Origin: Neurospora tetraspora
Taxonomy: Eukaryota; Ascomycota; Sordariomycetes; Sordariales; Sordariaceae
Direction of reading: 5' to 3'
Assembly (NCBI RefSeq): GCF_033439725.1
Contig: NW_026944387.1
Span: 1,240,001 to 1,304,000, forward strand
Length of the DNA: 64,000 nt
This document shows positions 22,789-33,695 of the stretch, piece by piece; the stretch's first letter is position 1, and each line of letters begins with the position of its first letter. Below the pieces are notes generated by a model. It was not told where the DNA came from. It ran no database searches and worked only from the letters and a program-made list of their open reading frames with translations. A program made the translations under genes and the position numbers.

Positions 22789-23697
22789 TGTGTGTGATTG
22801 TGAAGTATCCTCAACGCCGCGTAGGGTTTACAACTGCTATCGTCCAAATATGAGCTGGTCAATAATTCAAAAGTATCCTGGTCGTTCGAGTCAGCCTGTG
22901 TAAATGGTGAAGGAGATGTCGTCGCGAAGATGCAATGCAGCCGTTTGTCTTTTTGGGTGTCTGTTATGAAGTTATGAAGGTACACTTGTACCCTGTCCAC
23001 ATAAACTGCTTCTGCCCAATCATATGCGCAAAATAGTCCTGGACTTATCGATAAGTAACCGTTGAGTTCAAGAACGAGGAACCAACCCACCAATTCCACC
23101 TCAACTGGAACTCTTTCCTCCTTCATCTCAAACTTGGACTTTATCGTCGTTCAGTCCCCTCGACTCCTTCACGCACCAACTTCTTCCGCCACAAAATGGC
23201 TCATTCGCTCTCTACTACATCACGAATAATCAACTTGCCAAGTGGTGAGTGGACGTATGTGCCGGTCATCAATCTGATCATATCGCAATCATGCTTCGGA
23301 AATCGCAGAGGCCAAACCTGTCAAGTGAGATTCTTACATTCAACGTTAACGGAACCTCACCAACCTCGGACCCAAACATTCCAACTGCCTCGATGCGTGC
23401 CAATAGGATCAACCAGAGCTTGTCGGCGGGGGAAGCACCGCATGTACTATTGAGAGCCTCACGCGGGATAATATAGGGCAGTTACTAAGTCCAACATCCA
23501 GCTAAGGACCGGCCTCTCGTATTACGGCTGGAGTTGTGTTACACCTTGCTTGATATGGAATTACAGTCCGAGATACTGGGGCTGGATCAACAGGAATCAA
23601 CATGCAGAAAAGGAACCAGGCTGTCACACACACCTCTCTTAAAGCCAATCGGACTTGAAATGCCTCACGTCAGCGACCTCGGATTCCTCCTTGTCGA
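22789..23697. other. intergenic, divergent promoter region
   Basis: This separates the DUF3716 gene (minus) from the quinoprotein gene (plus). A short open segment at 23196-23474 has a plausible GTGAGT donor at 23245, but the flanking frames do not join across the intron, so no gene is called. Nothing else was seen. Confidence 0.5.
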
Positions 23698-23711
23698 GTA
23701 TATATATGCTG
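23698..23711 (+). promoter_or_regulatory. TATA box of the quinoprotein gene
   Basis: GTATATATATGCTG lies about 70 bp before the ATG at 23778. This spacing suits a short-leader fungal promoter and supports translation starting at 23778 rather than at the far upstream Met of the long frame. Confidence 0.5.
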
Positions 23712-23777
23712 AACCAGCCGTCACTCTTCCCTTTGACCAGGGCCCCATAACCATCCTCACGGAAACTACAACTCAAC

Positions 23778-25441
23778 ATGGTCAAACAACAGTCTTCGTG
23801 GTCTTGTCGCTTGCCGACCCTGATACGCACAGCTCTGATTCTCTCAGCTGCCCCCTCCTGGCCGTCACGGCCACAGACAACAAGGCCAGAGAAACACCAT
23901 GGATCGGTTGGGGTGGCAGCAACTACAACAGCCGTTGGGCTTCGACTAATACCAAGATATCTTCTTCCAACATCCAAAGCCTTTCCGAGCACTGCCATGT
24001 CCCCGGCTATGTGGGTGGCATAACCGCAACGCCCTCCGTTGTAGAAGGAATCGCCTATTTCCCTGCCTGGAACGGCTCTCTCGTAGCCTTCGATTACACA
24101 TCCTGCAAGGTCAAATGGGACATCAACGTCACCCAAGTGATCCTCGACTATGCCCCCGCCGATCCCCTTCAAGCCGCCGTTGCGCCTTATCCAATTTCTC
24201 GGACTACCCCTCAGCTTGATCTGGACAACAACATCATCTACTTTGCAACCCTCTGGAACGCCCTCCTTGTTGCCGCCGACCTCAAGACAGGCAAAGTCCT
24301 TGCCACCCACCGAATCAACGCCCACCCTTTGGCCCAAGTCACCCAATCACACACGCTACTAGGCGACATCATCTACTCAGGCGCCGCGTCCGCGGAAGAG
24401 AGTGTCGGATTTCTCCCCGGCGTCAACTACACCTGCTGCACCTTCATCGGCAACGCCATCGCAGTCCGCTTCAACCGCAAAGCCAAAAAGTTCACCACCC
24501 TGTGGGACGTGCCCATGATGCCTCCCAACGACGACCCTTCCGAACCAGGCTTCTGGTCCGGCAGCGCCATATGGGGAAGTCAGCCGTCCATCGATCCCAA
24601 GCGCAACACCATCTTCTACGCGACCGGTAACCTCTACAGCGTGCCGGACCCGTGGCTAGCCTGCACCGCCGACCCAGCTCACCCCACATGCGAGCTTCCA
24701 TCAAGGGTCTGGCAAGAAGCGGTGGTAGCCCTCGACTTGAAGACAGGGAACGTCAAGTGGGTGCACCGTCTTGTAGTCTTGGACGCATGGAGCGTCGCGT
24801 GTCTGAATGCTACTTTCGACGCCGGACTGTGTCCACAAACACCGGGTCCAGATGCGGACTTTGGTATGGCGCCCGCTTTTGTCCCTCGCGGGGGGAAGAA
24901 AGGCAAAGATGTTGTTGTCGTCGGGCAGAAGAACGGAAATCTGTACAGTTTGGCAGCTGACACGGGCGATCTCGAGTGGGCGGTGTCTACAGGGCCGGGA
25001 GGTCAAGGTGGCGGGTTGACTTGGGGCATTGCGGTTGATGACAAGAGGGTGTATTACGTTACCGTCAACTCGGAGAGTGGGACGTGGACTCCTGCGCCGC
25101 AACCGGGGTCGGGACCGGGGAGGAGTACCAACGGAAGCGCGTATGGGGCCGCCGACTTGGAGACGGGGGAGATTCTGTGGGAAACGCCAGCACCCGATAA
25201 CTGGTTGGTAGGAAATCCACCTACTGTTGTGGGTGATTTGGTACTCCTTGGGAGGAAGGTTGACACGCCAGCAGAAGGCCATCTTGTGGTGTTGCGGAAG
25301 TCAACCGGGGAGATCATACTGGACAAACCCCTTGACTCCCACTTCACTGGCGGCATTGCAGTGGCTGGAAAGAGTCTGCTGTTTGGGACTGGGTTTCATG
25401 GGGTGATTCCTGGATCATTCTACGTGTTGTCTGTGAACTAA
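23778..25441 (+). CDS. secreted PQQ-propeller quinoprotein (polyvinyl-alcohol-dehydrogenase-like), apparent frameshift in signal peptide
   Basis: The mature part is an eight-bladed PQQ-like propeller: WIGWGGSNYNSRWAS, then repeated blades such as GGITATPSVVEGIAYFPAW, AVVALDLKTGNVKWVHRL and YSLAADTGDLEWAVSTG, ending GVIPGSFYVLSVN. Such proteins oxidise alcohols or polymers outside the cell. The long frame holding the propeller runs back to 23534, but its first 100 residues are not protein-like. In the other frame the ATG at 23778 starts MVKQQSSWSCRLPTLIRTAL followed by ILSAAP, a good signal peptide. Both frames meet in the C run at 23851-23855. One further C there would give LSAAPLLAVTATDN, a natural cleavage region. 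I therefore read this as one gene with a one-base deficit: an assembly error, a strain-specific null, or less likely an unusual intron. Length is about 554 aa if in frame. Confidence 0.78.
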
Positions 25442-25846
25442 AACCGTTCGCACTCATGGCCATGTCACGCTCTTGGGCAGCCCTTGGGAAGGCGTCTGTA
25501 ACGTATTTGTAAGTGTATACAATCCATTGACCTGGCGCAAACAGTCTTACCCTGAACAAATGTGACCAACTATTCGTTGAATTCTCCCTTGTAGTCACAC
25601 AAGTAAAGCTATACTCTGCTGACTGAGAGGTGCTCGCTTTCCCAGGCAGGTTCACAACAAGAAAGGGTGAGAAGACAACATCACAAAAACCAAAGACTTC
25701 CGAAGACTGACATTCGTTATAATTAAGTAGCTAGTCATGACTTCATAACCCGCAGGCCAACAGAAATCCAACCAACAAACAACCCTCGAAATGAATATCC
25801 AAGTTCAATCCCTCCCAAACCCTCCCCCTCCCGAGTCCATGCCCTT
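25442..25846. other. intergenic between convergent genes
   Basis: These 405 bp are shared by the 3' ends of the quinoprotein and GH55 genes. They are A/T-richer than the flanks and hold no gene. Confidence 0.6.
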
Positions 25847-28570
25847 TCAGGTATGAACCCACGCAACAGAAGCAACAAACATACCCACATTATCCGCCGA
25901 CGGGATGATATCCCGTCCATTCACCGTCGCCATGTACGTCGTGCCCACCGTATTCAAGTTATACACCGACACATCATTCGTCCCCTCCAACGAGAAGATC
26001 TCCGTCTGGCAGTTCCTACCCGGGATGCACGTCGTCTGGTCATAGTTGTCAAAGAAACTATACAACCCCGCACCATACACTCTAATACCCTTGCTATTCA
26101 CGATCCTCAATCCCCAGCCGTCCTCGCCGGGCAAAAACACGGGATCATTGAACCGCGGATCGACAAGAAACGGCAACTGCGCATCCGGGTTCGGCTGGTA
26201 GTACGCCGTCTCGGTCTGGATCTGGCCCATCTCGATGTCGTTCGTGTTGTAAAGCTGGTACTCGTACATCTGATGGTGCTCGACGCCGGTGCCGACCAAC
26301 CAGATCTGGCCGACTTGGGACTCGATCAAAAGCCCGCGGCCGGCGTAGACGGTGATCTGCGAGTTGTTGGCTTCGTCCTCGATGTCGTGGTCCGCTACCC
26401 AGAACCAGCAGTTCTCCATGTACAGACCGGACGAGGGGGCGGTGATGTGCATGCTCATGAATGCGGCGATACAGTTCTGGTTGATGTTGGCACCAACATT
26501 AACGTTGGCGTCGGTCTGGGGCGTCTTGGCGCACTGCGCCAGCTGAAGGTTGGACCCCCTGAACCCGCCAATGCGCACGTGCACGTCCCACATGCCCGAA
26601 GGTTGCCTGGAGCCGGCGCTGGCGAGGTTGTACTGAATACCGATGGCGCCGCGCTGCTGCCCGCGCGTGGACACGATGGTGTCGGACCACTCGATGCTGC
26701 CCGCCTGGCCTGCAGTGCCAATTTGCACGACGGGCTGGGGGTTGGCGACGTTGTTGAAGAAGGAACCGGCGGACACGATCTGCGGGTACGACTCGCCCGT
26801 GATGCGCGTGCCGGGCGGGATGAAGACGGTGCGCGTCACGATGTACTGCCCGTGGTCGATGTAGGCCACCTTGCCCTGCTGGGCGGCGGCAGCAAAGAGT
26901 TGGTTGAGCGCGGCGGTGTCGTCTGTTACGCCGTTGCCGGTGGCACCGAAGGAGCGCGCGCTGAGGAAGGAGGAGGCCGGCAGGTCGGAGTAGAGAGGCT
27001 TGGAGCGGGCGTAGTAGCGGCCGTTGGGGGCGAGCAAGCTGGCGGGGCGCGGGAAGGGGGTGAAGGTGCCGGGGATGGGGGTGCCGTCGGTGTTGTTGGT
27101 GGCGGTGGCCGTGTTGTACTCGTTGCCACGGCCCCAGGCGCGGATGACGGTGTTGGTGGTCGTGCCGGCGAGGTCGCTGCCGCCGTTATTCTCGTCGCGG
27201 ATGGCGACGGGCACGTTGTTGAGCGCGATGTTCTCGAAGATGAAGTTGTTGACGGACCGCGTGTCGTTGGCGGCGGCATTGCCAATCCGGATGCCGATGG
27301 GCGTGTTGTTGATGGAGCTGTCAAGGATGGTGATGGAGCCGGCCGTGTATTGACCTAATGTCGCGGGAGCGTCGCTGACCGAGGTGAAGTCGAAGCCAAC
27401 GCCGCAGTTGTTGATTTCGATGCCTTGGTACGTCCAGCCCCAGGACCAGATCTGCCGGATGGCCGTCTGGACGTTGTTGAATACCAAATTGCGCATGGTG
27501 AACTGCTGGTTGCCGACTTCGAGACCATAGAGGCCGCCGTTGAAGGTCAGGTCACCCAGGTAACCGCCTGATCCTGACTCCATGAAGACGCCTCGCTGCC
27601 TTCTAGCGGGGTCCCGAGTCATCATGAACTCGATGTTGGAGAGGGAAGTGGCCTGCGAGGAAGGCCAGTGGATACCTGCCAGACCGGGCAGGTTTGGATC
27701 CGTGGGTCCCAACCCATCCCTCATGTCGATGATGAAGTTGGAAATCTGGCGCCAGAAGACGTTGGTAGAGCCCCAGGCTAGGTTACCATCGTTTTGGTAT
27801 GGGTTGCTGTCAATGACCCAGGGAGCAGTGAAGTTGCCGCTGGCCTTGATCACGGGCCGGCATCGTGCGTTACCGATGATTTGGGTGTAGTAGTAGTCGA
27901 TGATGGGGCGGGAGACGAGGTACGTGCCAGGGGGGAAGTAGACGAGAGCCGGGCGCGTGGTGGAACCATCGCATCCCGGGCCGCATCGGTTGCCGGAGCT
28001 GATGGCGGCGTTGATGGCGTCGGTGTCATCGTTGATACCATCACCCCTGGCGCCAAACTCCTTGACGCTGCGGAAGACACTATAGCCCGGAATGGCATAG
28101 GGAGCAAGGCCCTGGTGAGCAATGTTTTCAAGCCAGTAGTCACTGCAAGCAGTCGGGCTGGCAGTAGACGTGGTGGTGGCAGTCGTGCTGGTGGTGGTAG
28201 TGGTGGTGGTGGTACCGGTGGTTGTGGTCGTGGTAGCGCCGGTGGTAGTGCTGGTGGTAGTGGTGGTGGTTATGGGTGAGCTTCCATTGCCATTATACGG
28301 AGGGAAACCACCGTGGGTTCCGCCATGGCCACCACCATGGCCACCGCCATAGCCATTGCCAGCTCCATTATGAGAGCCTCCGCCATGGCCGCCACCATGG
28401 CCACCGCCAAAACCATTGCCAGCTCCATTATGAGAGCCTCCTCCGGGACCATGGGCATGGCCCACGCCCTGGCGAGGACCGTGCTGGTGGCAGGGAGAGG
28501 CAACCACACCCGAAACAGGAACGAGAGGGAGAAGCCCGATTAGGGCGGGAAAGAACGAGTGGCTGCGCAT
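25847..28570 (-). CDS. GH55 exo-beta-1,3-glucanase with Gly/His-rich and Thr-rich N-terminal regions
   Basis: One exon gives 907 aa from ATG 28570; the in-frame TTG at 28588 is not used. Residues 1-25 are a signal peptide (MRSHSFFPALIGLLPLVPVS). Residues 30-95 are Gly/His/Asn repeats with two near-identical 20-residue units. A Thr-rich, probably O-glycosylated linker covers about 100-135. The catalytic part is the GH55 double right-handed beta-helix: FGARGDGINDDTDAINAAI begins the first half and SFGATGNGVTDDTAALNQLF the second. The first half also has GLAGIHWPSSQATSLSNIEF and the second WFWVADHDIEDEANN and GTGVEHHQMYEYQLYN. GH55 enzymes release glucose or gentiobiose from beta-1,3-glucan, in nutrition or wall turnover. 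The Gly/His head is unusual and may bind metal or cell wall. Confidence 0.93.
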   Translation of the reverse strand: MRSHSFFPALIGLLPLVPVSGVVASPCHQHGPRQGVGHAHGPGGGSHNGAGNGFGGGHGGGHGGGSHNGAGNGYGGGHGGGHGGTHGGFPPYNGNGSSPITTTTTTSTTTGATTTTTTGTTTTTTTTSTTATTTSTASPTACSDYWLENIAHQGLAPYAIPGYSVFRSVKEFGARGDGINDDTDAINAAISSGNRCGPGCDGSTTRPALVYFPPGTYLVSRPIIDYYYTQIIGNARCRPVIKASGNFTAPWVIDSNPYQNDGNLAWGSTNVFWRQISNFIIDMRDGLGPTDPNLPGLAGIHWPSSQATSLSNIEFMMTRDPARRQRGVFMESGSGGYLGDLTFNGGLYGLEVGNQQFTMRNLVFNNVQTAIRQIWSWGWTYQGIEINNCGVGFDFTSVSDAPATLGQYTAGSITILDSSINNTPIGIRIGNAAANDTRSVNNFIFENIALNNVPVAIRDENNGGSDLAGTTTNTVIRAWGRGNEYNTATATNNTDGTPIPGTFTPFPRPASLLAPNGRYYARSKPLYSDLPASSFLSARSFGATGNGVTDDTAALNQLFAAAAQQGKVAYIDHGQYIVTRTVFIPPGTRITGESYPQIVSAGSFFNNVANPQPVVQIGTAGQAGSIEWSDTIVSTRGQQRGAIGIQYNLASAGSRQPSGMWDVHVRIGGFRGSNLQLAQCAKTPQTDANVNVGANINQNCIAAFMSMHITAPSSGLYMENCWFWVADHDIEDEANNSQITVYAGRGLLIESQVGQIWLVGTGVEHHQMYEYQLYNTNDIEMGQIQTETAYYQPNPDAQLPFLVDPRFNDPVFLPGEDGWGLRIVNSKGIRVYGAGLYSFFDNYDQTTCIPGRNCQTEIFSLEGTNDVSVYNLNTVGTTYMATVNGRDIIPSADNVGMFVASVAWVHT
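28321..28440 (-). repeat. two 60-bp in-frame tandem units in the GH55 gene
   Basis: 28321-28380 and 28381-28440 are 60-bp copies that differ at three positions. They code for two 20-residue Gly/His/Ala/Asn units after the signal peptide. The multiple of three keeps the frame, so copy number could vary between strains. Confidence 0.9.
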
Positions 28571-29392
28571 CCTGAAGAAGCAGTGCAAAGAGTGACTGGA
28601 TGCGACGAGGAACTATCTGGTTAGCATGAAGAAATGATGCCCAGACAAGAAGACGATCTGCTCTTCGTCAACACGGAAGGGGAGGGAGCGGATCTTACAT
28701 GGCTTTAAAGGAGATTTAGCGGGTCACTGATGCGCGCGGGTTACCCATGGGGAAGTCGTCAAAAATGATCGGCCCGGGGAAGGAACTTGTTGAAGAGTGG
28801 AATTCGAGACAATGGGCATGGGCATGGAGCATGGCATGCGGATGGGCCGGAATCCCAATGGCAGCAGCAGTCACCATGGGAACGGAACGGAGAGGAGATG
28901 ATATACAAATCTCAGCTCCATGCCTAACAAGACTGGCCAAGGCATTTGGATATGGTGACAATGAATGCAGGTCCCGTCCAATGCGTCAAGTCCATCCACA
29001 CCACAGGCACTTGGCCCGTGATGGTGTGGGCGATTGTCGATCACCTTCAACCACCCCTGCATATTTGCATCCTCTCGGAGAAAAAAGAAAGAGGAAAAGC
29101 AATTCGCCTGCAAATCCATTCACATGTGCTTGGCCTTTGCCTCTGTGCCTCTGTTTGCTATCCCTTCCAAAGAGGAGTTCAGTCAATTGCATCCTGATAC
29201 CATTTCCTGTCCCGCACATGCTATCATTCATCAATAGTACTCAGGGGCAAGCAACTAAGTCACTTTCATCATCTACACTTACACCCGACACTCGAAATTC
29301 GAGATCCATCCGCCCACATAGTATGTCATTTTTCCAGGGATAGGCCAGCCACAAGCCCCTCCCAAGATTCCCAAGCCCGCATTCCGTACCTA
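28571..29392. promoter_or_regulatory. upstream region of the GH55 gene, up to the transposon
   Basis: This is the GH55 promoter region. Frames across it (for example 28747-29343 plus) lack coding features. The transposon begins at its right end, about 820 bp before the GH55 start codon. Confidence 0.5.
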
Positions 29393-29472
29393 GGTAGACT
29401 CAAATCCGTCCGTAGATAGACTAAACCCACTTTTATACTTAGTCACACTCTAGCACCCCCAACCGCCCAGCC
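29393..29472 (+). repeat. left terminal inverted repeat
   Basis: This is the 80-bp left end of the transposon, running from GGTAGACTC to CGCCCAGCC. It pairs with 33616-33695 read on the other strand, at 74 of 80 positions. Confidence 0.9.
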
Positions 29473-32400
29473 CAACCGCCCAACCGTACAAGTAAGGCTA
29501 CATAATCGATACCCGCGCATCGCCAAATCTACGTCTTTTACGTATTCTTTTTTATATACAGGTATTTAGAATCATTAATCTAGTTAATTATCTACTACTA
29601 AAGGGGTTAATACAGTTATTACCATTACAACTACTATCCCCCTTATTAGCGCTATTACTACCCAAAATACACGTACCCACCCTAATTTTAATACCTACTA
29701 TATAAGTGCTAGGGAGGCGGCTAGAGATTTGCCCTCCTACTTAAATCCCCCAACGCCTACTCTCCACCCCGTATAGGTACTAGAAGTAGTGCTATAACTA
29801 TAGGAGTCTAATTATATTATATTACTAGTATAACGTAGCCCTATAAACTATATTGTAATTGATTAGAGGGGGGAGGAGCGAGGTTTGGGTTTCTAGGAAG
29901 TATTTAAATAATAATAGAATTTATTGGCCCAGTACGATAATTTACAATATAAGCTATAAAAGCCTCTCTTACTTCTAGCTGGGTAGGTGTATAACCTCTA
30001 AGTTTAGCTGTATTTAGTACCTAATCCCTATATTAATTCTAATAACCGCCCAAATCAAGGATAGGAGACGGTTATTTAATAGACGTTAGTACTCTATAAT
30101 TAAATTGGTTAAAACTAATAAAAATTAGTATATAGCCATAAAACGGCTATTACTAAATTGGCGGCTATTGCTAAATTTGGGAACGGGGAGATGGGGAGGG
30201 TATTAGAATTCTCTATAAGGAAGTTAGAGGGTAAAAAAGCGAGAGCGAAGGAATTAAAAAGGGCGCTAGAACTGAAATTAACTACGCTATAATAATTTTA
30301 GCTATATTATTAGCCGTATTATTAGTTACTTTTGTAATAGTTTACTACAAATTATTTTGAATAATATCATTGCGAGTACGGGACGCCCTCTATATACCCC
30401 CCCTTCTCTTCCCTCCCTTCTATACCTTTCGCTATATTGTTTGGCGGGGCGGCTCGTTATAAGAGAATATATAGTAGTTATTATACTACTTGTAGTTAAT
30501 AAGCGTGGCGGTAATATGTTAGGTAAATTATATAAGGCTTTAATTACCCTCTAAGTTTTATAGTTCGTAAACTTCCGGGTTTATGAAGTCTTATCCCGAT
30601 ACTCTACGTATATAATCTATAAGGTCTGGGTCGGAGATAGCTATTTTTCGCTTATAGTTAAGTAGGGAAATAGGGTTTTAAATAGTATAAGCATGCTATT
30701 TAGCTTCGGTTAACCTTGTACCGCTGTTTAACTTTAGCTACTAGTATATATCTATATCCTCTATAGCTAGTACTAGAGGGGGATCTATTTATAAGAGCCT
30801 TAATATAAAGTACTTGCAGGGCAAATTATATTAAGCTATAAATGCCTTTTTGTAGTTAGTATTTAGGTTTTAACGAGGGTCTCTTAATTAGTCGTTATAG
30901 GTATAGTAGTACTAGTACTATATAAGTTTGAGGGTATATGGCGCTACTTATTAAGGAAAAAAAAGGAGGTTAATTAATTAGACCTTTAGAGAGTAGTTAT
31001 ATTTATAAGGGTAATAATAAAAGACGGTATTTTTATATACTTTTAATACTAAATCGTTAAATATCCCTACCCTTTTATATTTATATAAGTATATTTACTT
31101 CGCTATAGTACATTATAATTTGAATACCTCTCTTTAAAAGCGATAGGTAGACTATATATATTCGTATAATTGGTTTAGCGAGGAGAGATAATTCTTAAAG
31201 AGGCGCTTAATAACTCTATATATAAATTCGATTCGGTTAATTACCTTAATACTATAATTCTTATAATTTAAAATGGTATAGTTACTAAATTCGTTAATCT
31301 ATAGGAGGTAATACTTATAAAAGTAAGCGAGGAGAATTATAAATAAATAAACAGTATTAGCGAAAAAAGTATATAATATATTATAGAGAAGAAAGGGGGT
31401 AATATATAAATTTATCGTTTAAATTTATAAGTTATTAAATACTATACTTATTTGAGGTAATTATTATTATCCCTATATATTACTTATTTCCAAGCCGCTT
31501 AAAAGATTTTATATATATTTAGATAGAATCGACGAATAAGGTTAGAAGCTAATATAATACGATAGCGAGGAGTAATAATTTTAATAGCTAATTCGTTAAT
31601 TACTTTACAAATTCCTTATTTATTGTTAAGTTATTAAGTAAGGCGGTTAGCGGCAGCGGTATTATTAACCTCTTCCGGGTCGTTTTCCTTTAAGTCCTTA
31701 TTAATGTATTCGTTATTATTACCGATATTACTATCGCTAGTTTCATTATTAATTTTATTATTAATAGCCGCCGCGGGGCTTTTATATAATAGGAAATCGG
31801 GACTATTGCTATCTAAATCCCGGATTATTAGTAGAAAATTTAAAAAGTTAGTATCGGGGGTAGGATTATTACTGTTATTACCCCTATTGCCTCTATATTC
31901 CCTATTGCTAGGAGGTAGTTAAACCTATTTCTTTTTAATATAGTAGTTTACGTTCTTTATAACGTACTATATATAGAGTTAATATAGTACTTTTGGGTAG
32001 GTGGTAATAGCAGTTTTCTTAAATCCTTTATCGAAGTCGGTAATAAGTACTACGGGGTTGGGAATTTTATAATCCTCTTAGAGCTTCTTTAAGTAGTTAA
32101 ACTACTATTTAAAATCTTCTTATCTCTCTTTATTCGAGAGATTAAAGGCTATATTAAAGTTATGATTTAATATATTAATACTAATTATGTTGAAGAGGGG
32201 GAGGTTAAAGCGGTTAATTTATAAGGAAAAAGAAGGGAGTTAATTTGAACTCCCATTAATTTTCTAAGTATAATAATAAAAGAGTATATAAAATTACTAG
32301 ATTTTAATAATTGTAATTGTTTATTTTATATATATTGTTTACTAATAATATATGAGGATTTTTCTTCTATATTTCTATATACTAGTCGAAAGTTTAGAAT

Positions 32401-33615
32401 ATTTGTATAACCTTTTATTCGTTAGAGAATAGGGAATTATAGTCGACGAAGTATTCGATACTATATACGCTCTTATATTACTTTAGAAAGTCGATAAGTA
32501 TTTTTGTCGAAGTATAGGGACTATACTTTACCCGTCGGATACGCTTTTGAATATTCTAAACCTCCTAGGCAATAATAGGGATTTAAAAACTACGCAATTC
32601 TATTACCAACTAGTTATTAGCAATAGTAGGAGGAAGTATAACGTTTTTGTTATCTTTAAGGGTGCTACTTAAGTAATAGGTAATTTAACGTACGCTTATT
32701 CTAGCTATATTAAATAACCTTTCGATAGCGATATTAATAGCCTCCTTATAATAATAGCGAACTTATTGTCAATAAATAATATTACTAGCGAAGTTAACGA
32801 TATCGACGTCGTAATTATAGCTATTGTTAATCTCTTTAGCGAACTATTAATTACCCTACCTTTTCTTTAATACGACCTTTATTTAATATAGGTAATTAAA
32901 TCGACGTAAGGTAGTATTTTGAATCCTTTGCCCAGTATTTTTATAAATGCAATTGTATATATAAAAGTAATTAATACGTATAATGAACTATTCCTCTCCC
33001 CTATTCCTACTCTTTATATTATTATATAATTAAACCGTAAAATTTTATTATACAACGTGCTCTTATAAGGCATCGAACGTAGCGACTTTATTATTATAGC
33101 CCAGGGAAGTAAATAGTAGCCTTATTAACCTCATTAATTCTAGAGACCCCGCTGGTATTAGAGACCTCGTTAGTACTAGAGACCGCTATTTAACAGCGCG
33201 TTCGTTAGGGGATTATAGTAACCGCATTCTCTTACGAGGGCGGCGGCGGATTAACAACGATAGAAATCTAATAAAGGGAGGCGTACCCCGGTTAGGAATA
33301 ATTATTCGAAGCGGAATTGGGGGTATTTTATTAACGATTCTATTTAAATCCCGTTAGCGTTAGTTATTTTAGTTAGTTGGGCTCCTAATTTATTTAGGCG
33401 GGCGGGCGGGCAGGCGAAGTATATTACGCGAATACTACGAGGTCGAGGACACTATACAAAATAATAATAAAGATAATAAATAATCGCTATAAACGGTTAT
33501 TTAATACTAAAGTAAAGTCTTATGATGGCTTCATTTAATTGCGTATAAGACTAACGATTATTAATAGACTGCGCGACGATGGCGGCGGTTGGGCAGCGAT
33601 GTATACGGTATACTA

Positions 33616-33695
33616 GGCTGGGCGGCTAGGGGTGCTAGAGTATAACTAAGTATAAAAGTGGGTTTAGGCTATCCACGGACGGATTTGAGTCTACC
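33616..33695 (-). repeat. right terminal inverted repeat
   Basis: This is the reverse complement of the left end. Differences lie in four places and are mostly transitions, in keeping with RIP or later decay. Just inside the right arm the sequence reads GTATACGGTATAC, a short palindrome-like word. Confidence 0.9.

Larger units (their letters stand above)
29393..33695. mobile_element. 4.3 kb DNA transposon with 80-bp inverted repeats, heavily RIP-mutated
   Basis: The ends are inverted copies of one 80-bp sequence starting GGTAGACTCAAATCCGTCCG. 74 of 80 positions match, and most of the differences are C/T or G/A. Between them the base composition drops sharply: the interior is dominated by TA, TTA and TAAT words, as expected from CpA-to-TpA RIP, and no frame over 76 codons survives. 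Inverted rather than direct ends make it a class II element. The length of the repeats would suit a Mutator-like or long-TIR Tc1/mariner element, but no transposase can be recognised. A clear target duplication is missing: TACCTA on the left and CATCTA on the right agree at four of six. TA is present at both ends if the true terminus is GACTCAAATCC. It is inert, and the nearest host start codon is 820 bp away. Confidence 0.85.

Noticed and set aside
23196-23474. Small two-exon gene between DUF3716 and the quinoprotein
   Set aside because: A good donor exists, but no acceptor keeps the frame into the protein-like downstream stretch.
23534-23777. Upstream extension of the quinoprotein frame from Met 23534
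   Set aside because: The extra residues have no signal peptide or propeller features and span the TATA box; the ATG at 23778 fits better despite the frame problem.
25853-27358. 501-codon plus-strand frame
   Set aside because: It is antisense to the GH55 gene, is Val/Arg/Asp-rich with no domain, and arises from the codon bias of the real gene.
28571-28588. TTG-initiated extension of the GH55 protein
   Set aside because: The ATG at 28570 starts the signal peptide directly.
28747-29343. 198-codon plus-strand frame upstream of GH55
   Set aside because: It has no motif, lies in the promoter region and ends at the transposon edge.
29393-33695. LTR retroelement reading of the AT-rich island
   Set aside because: The ends are inverted, not direct, repeats, and no polymerase or protease trace is visible.
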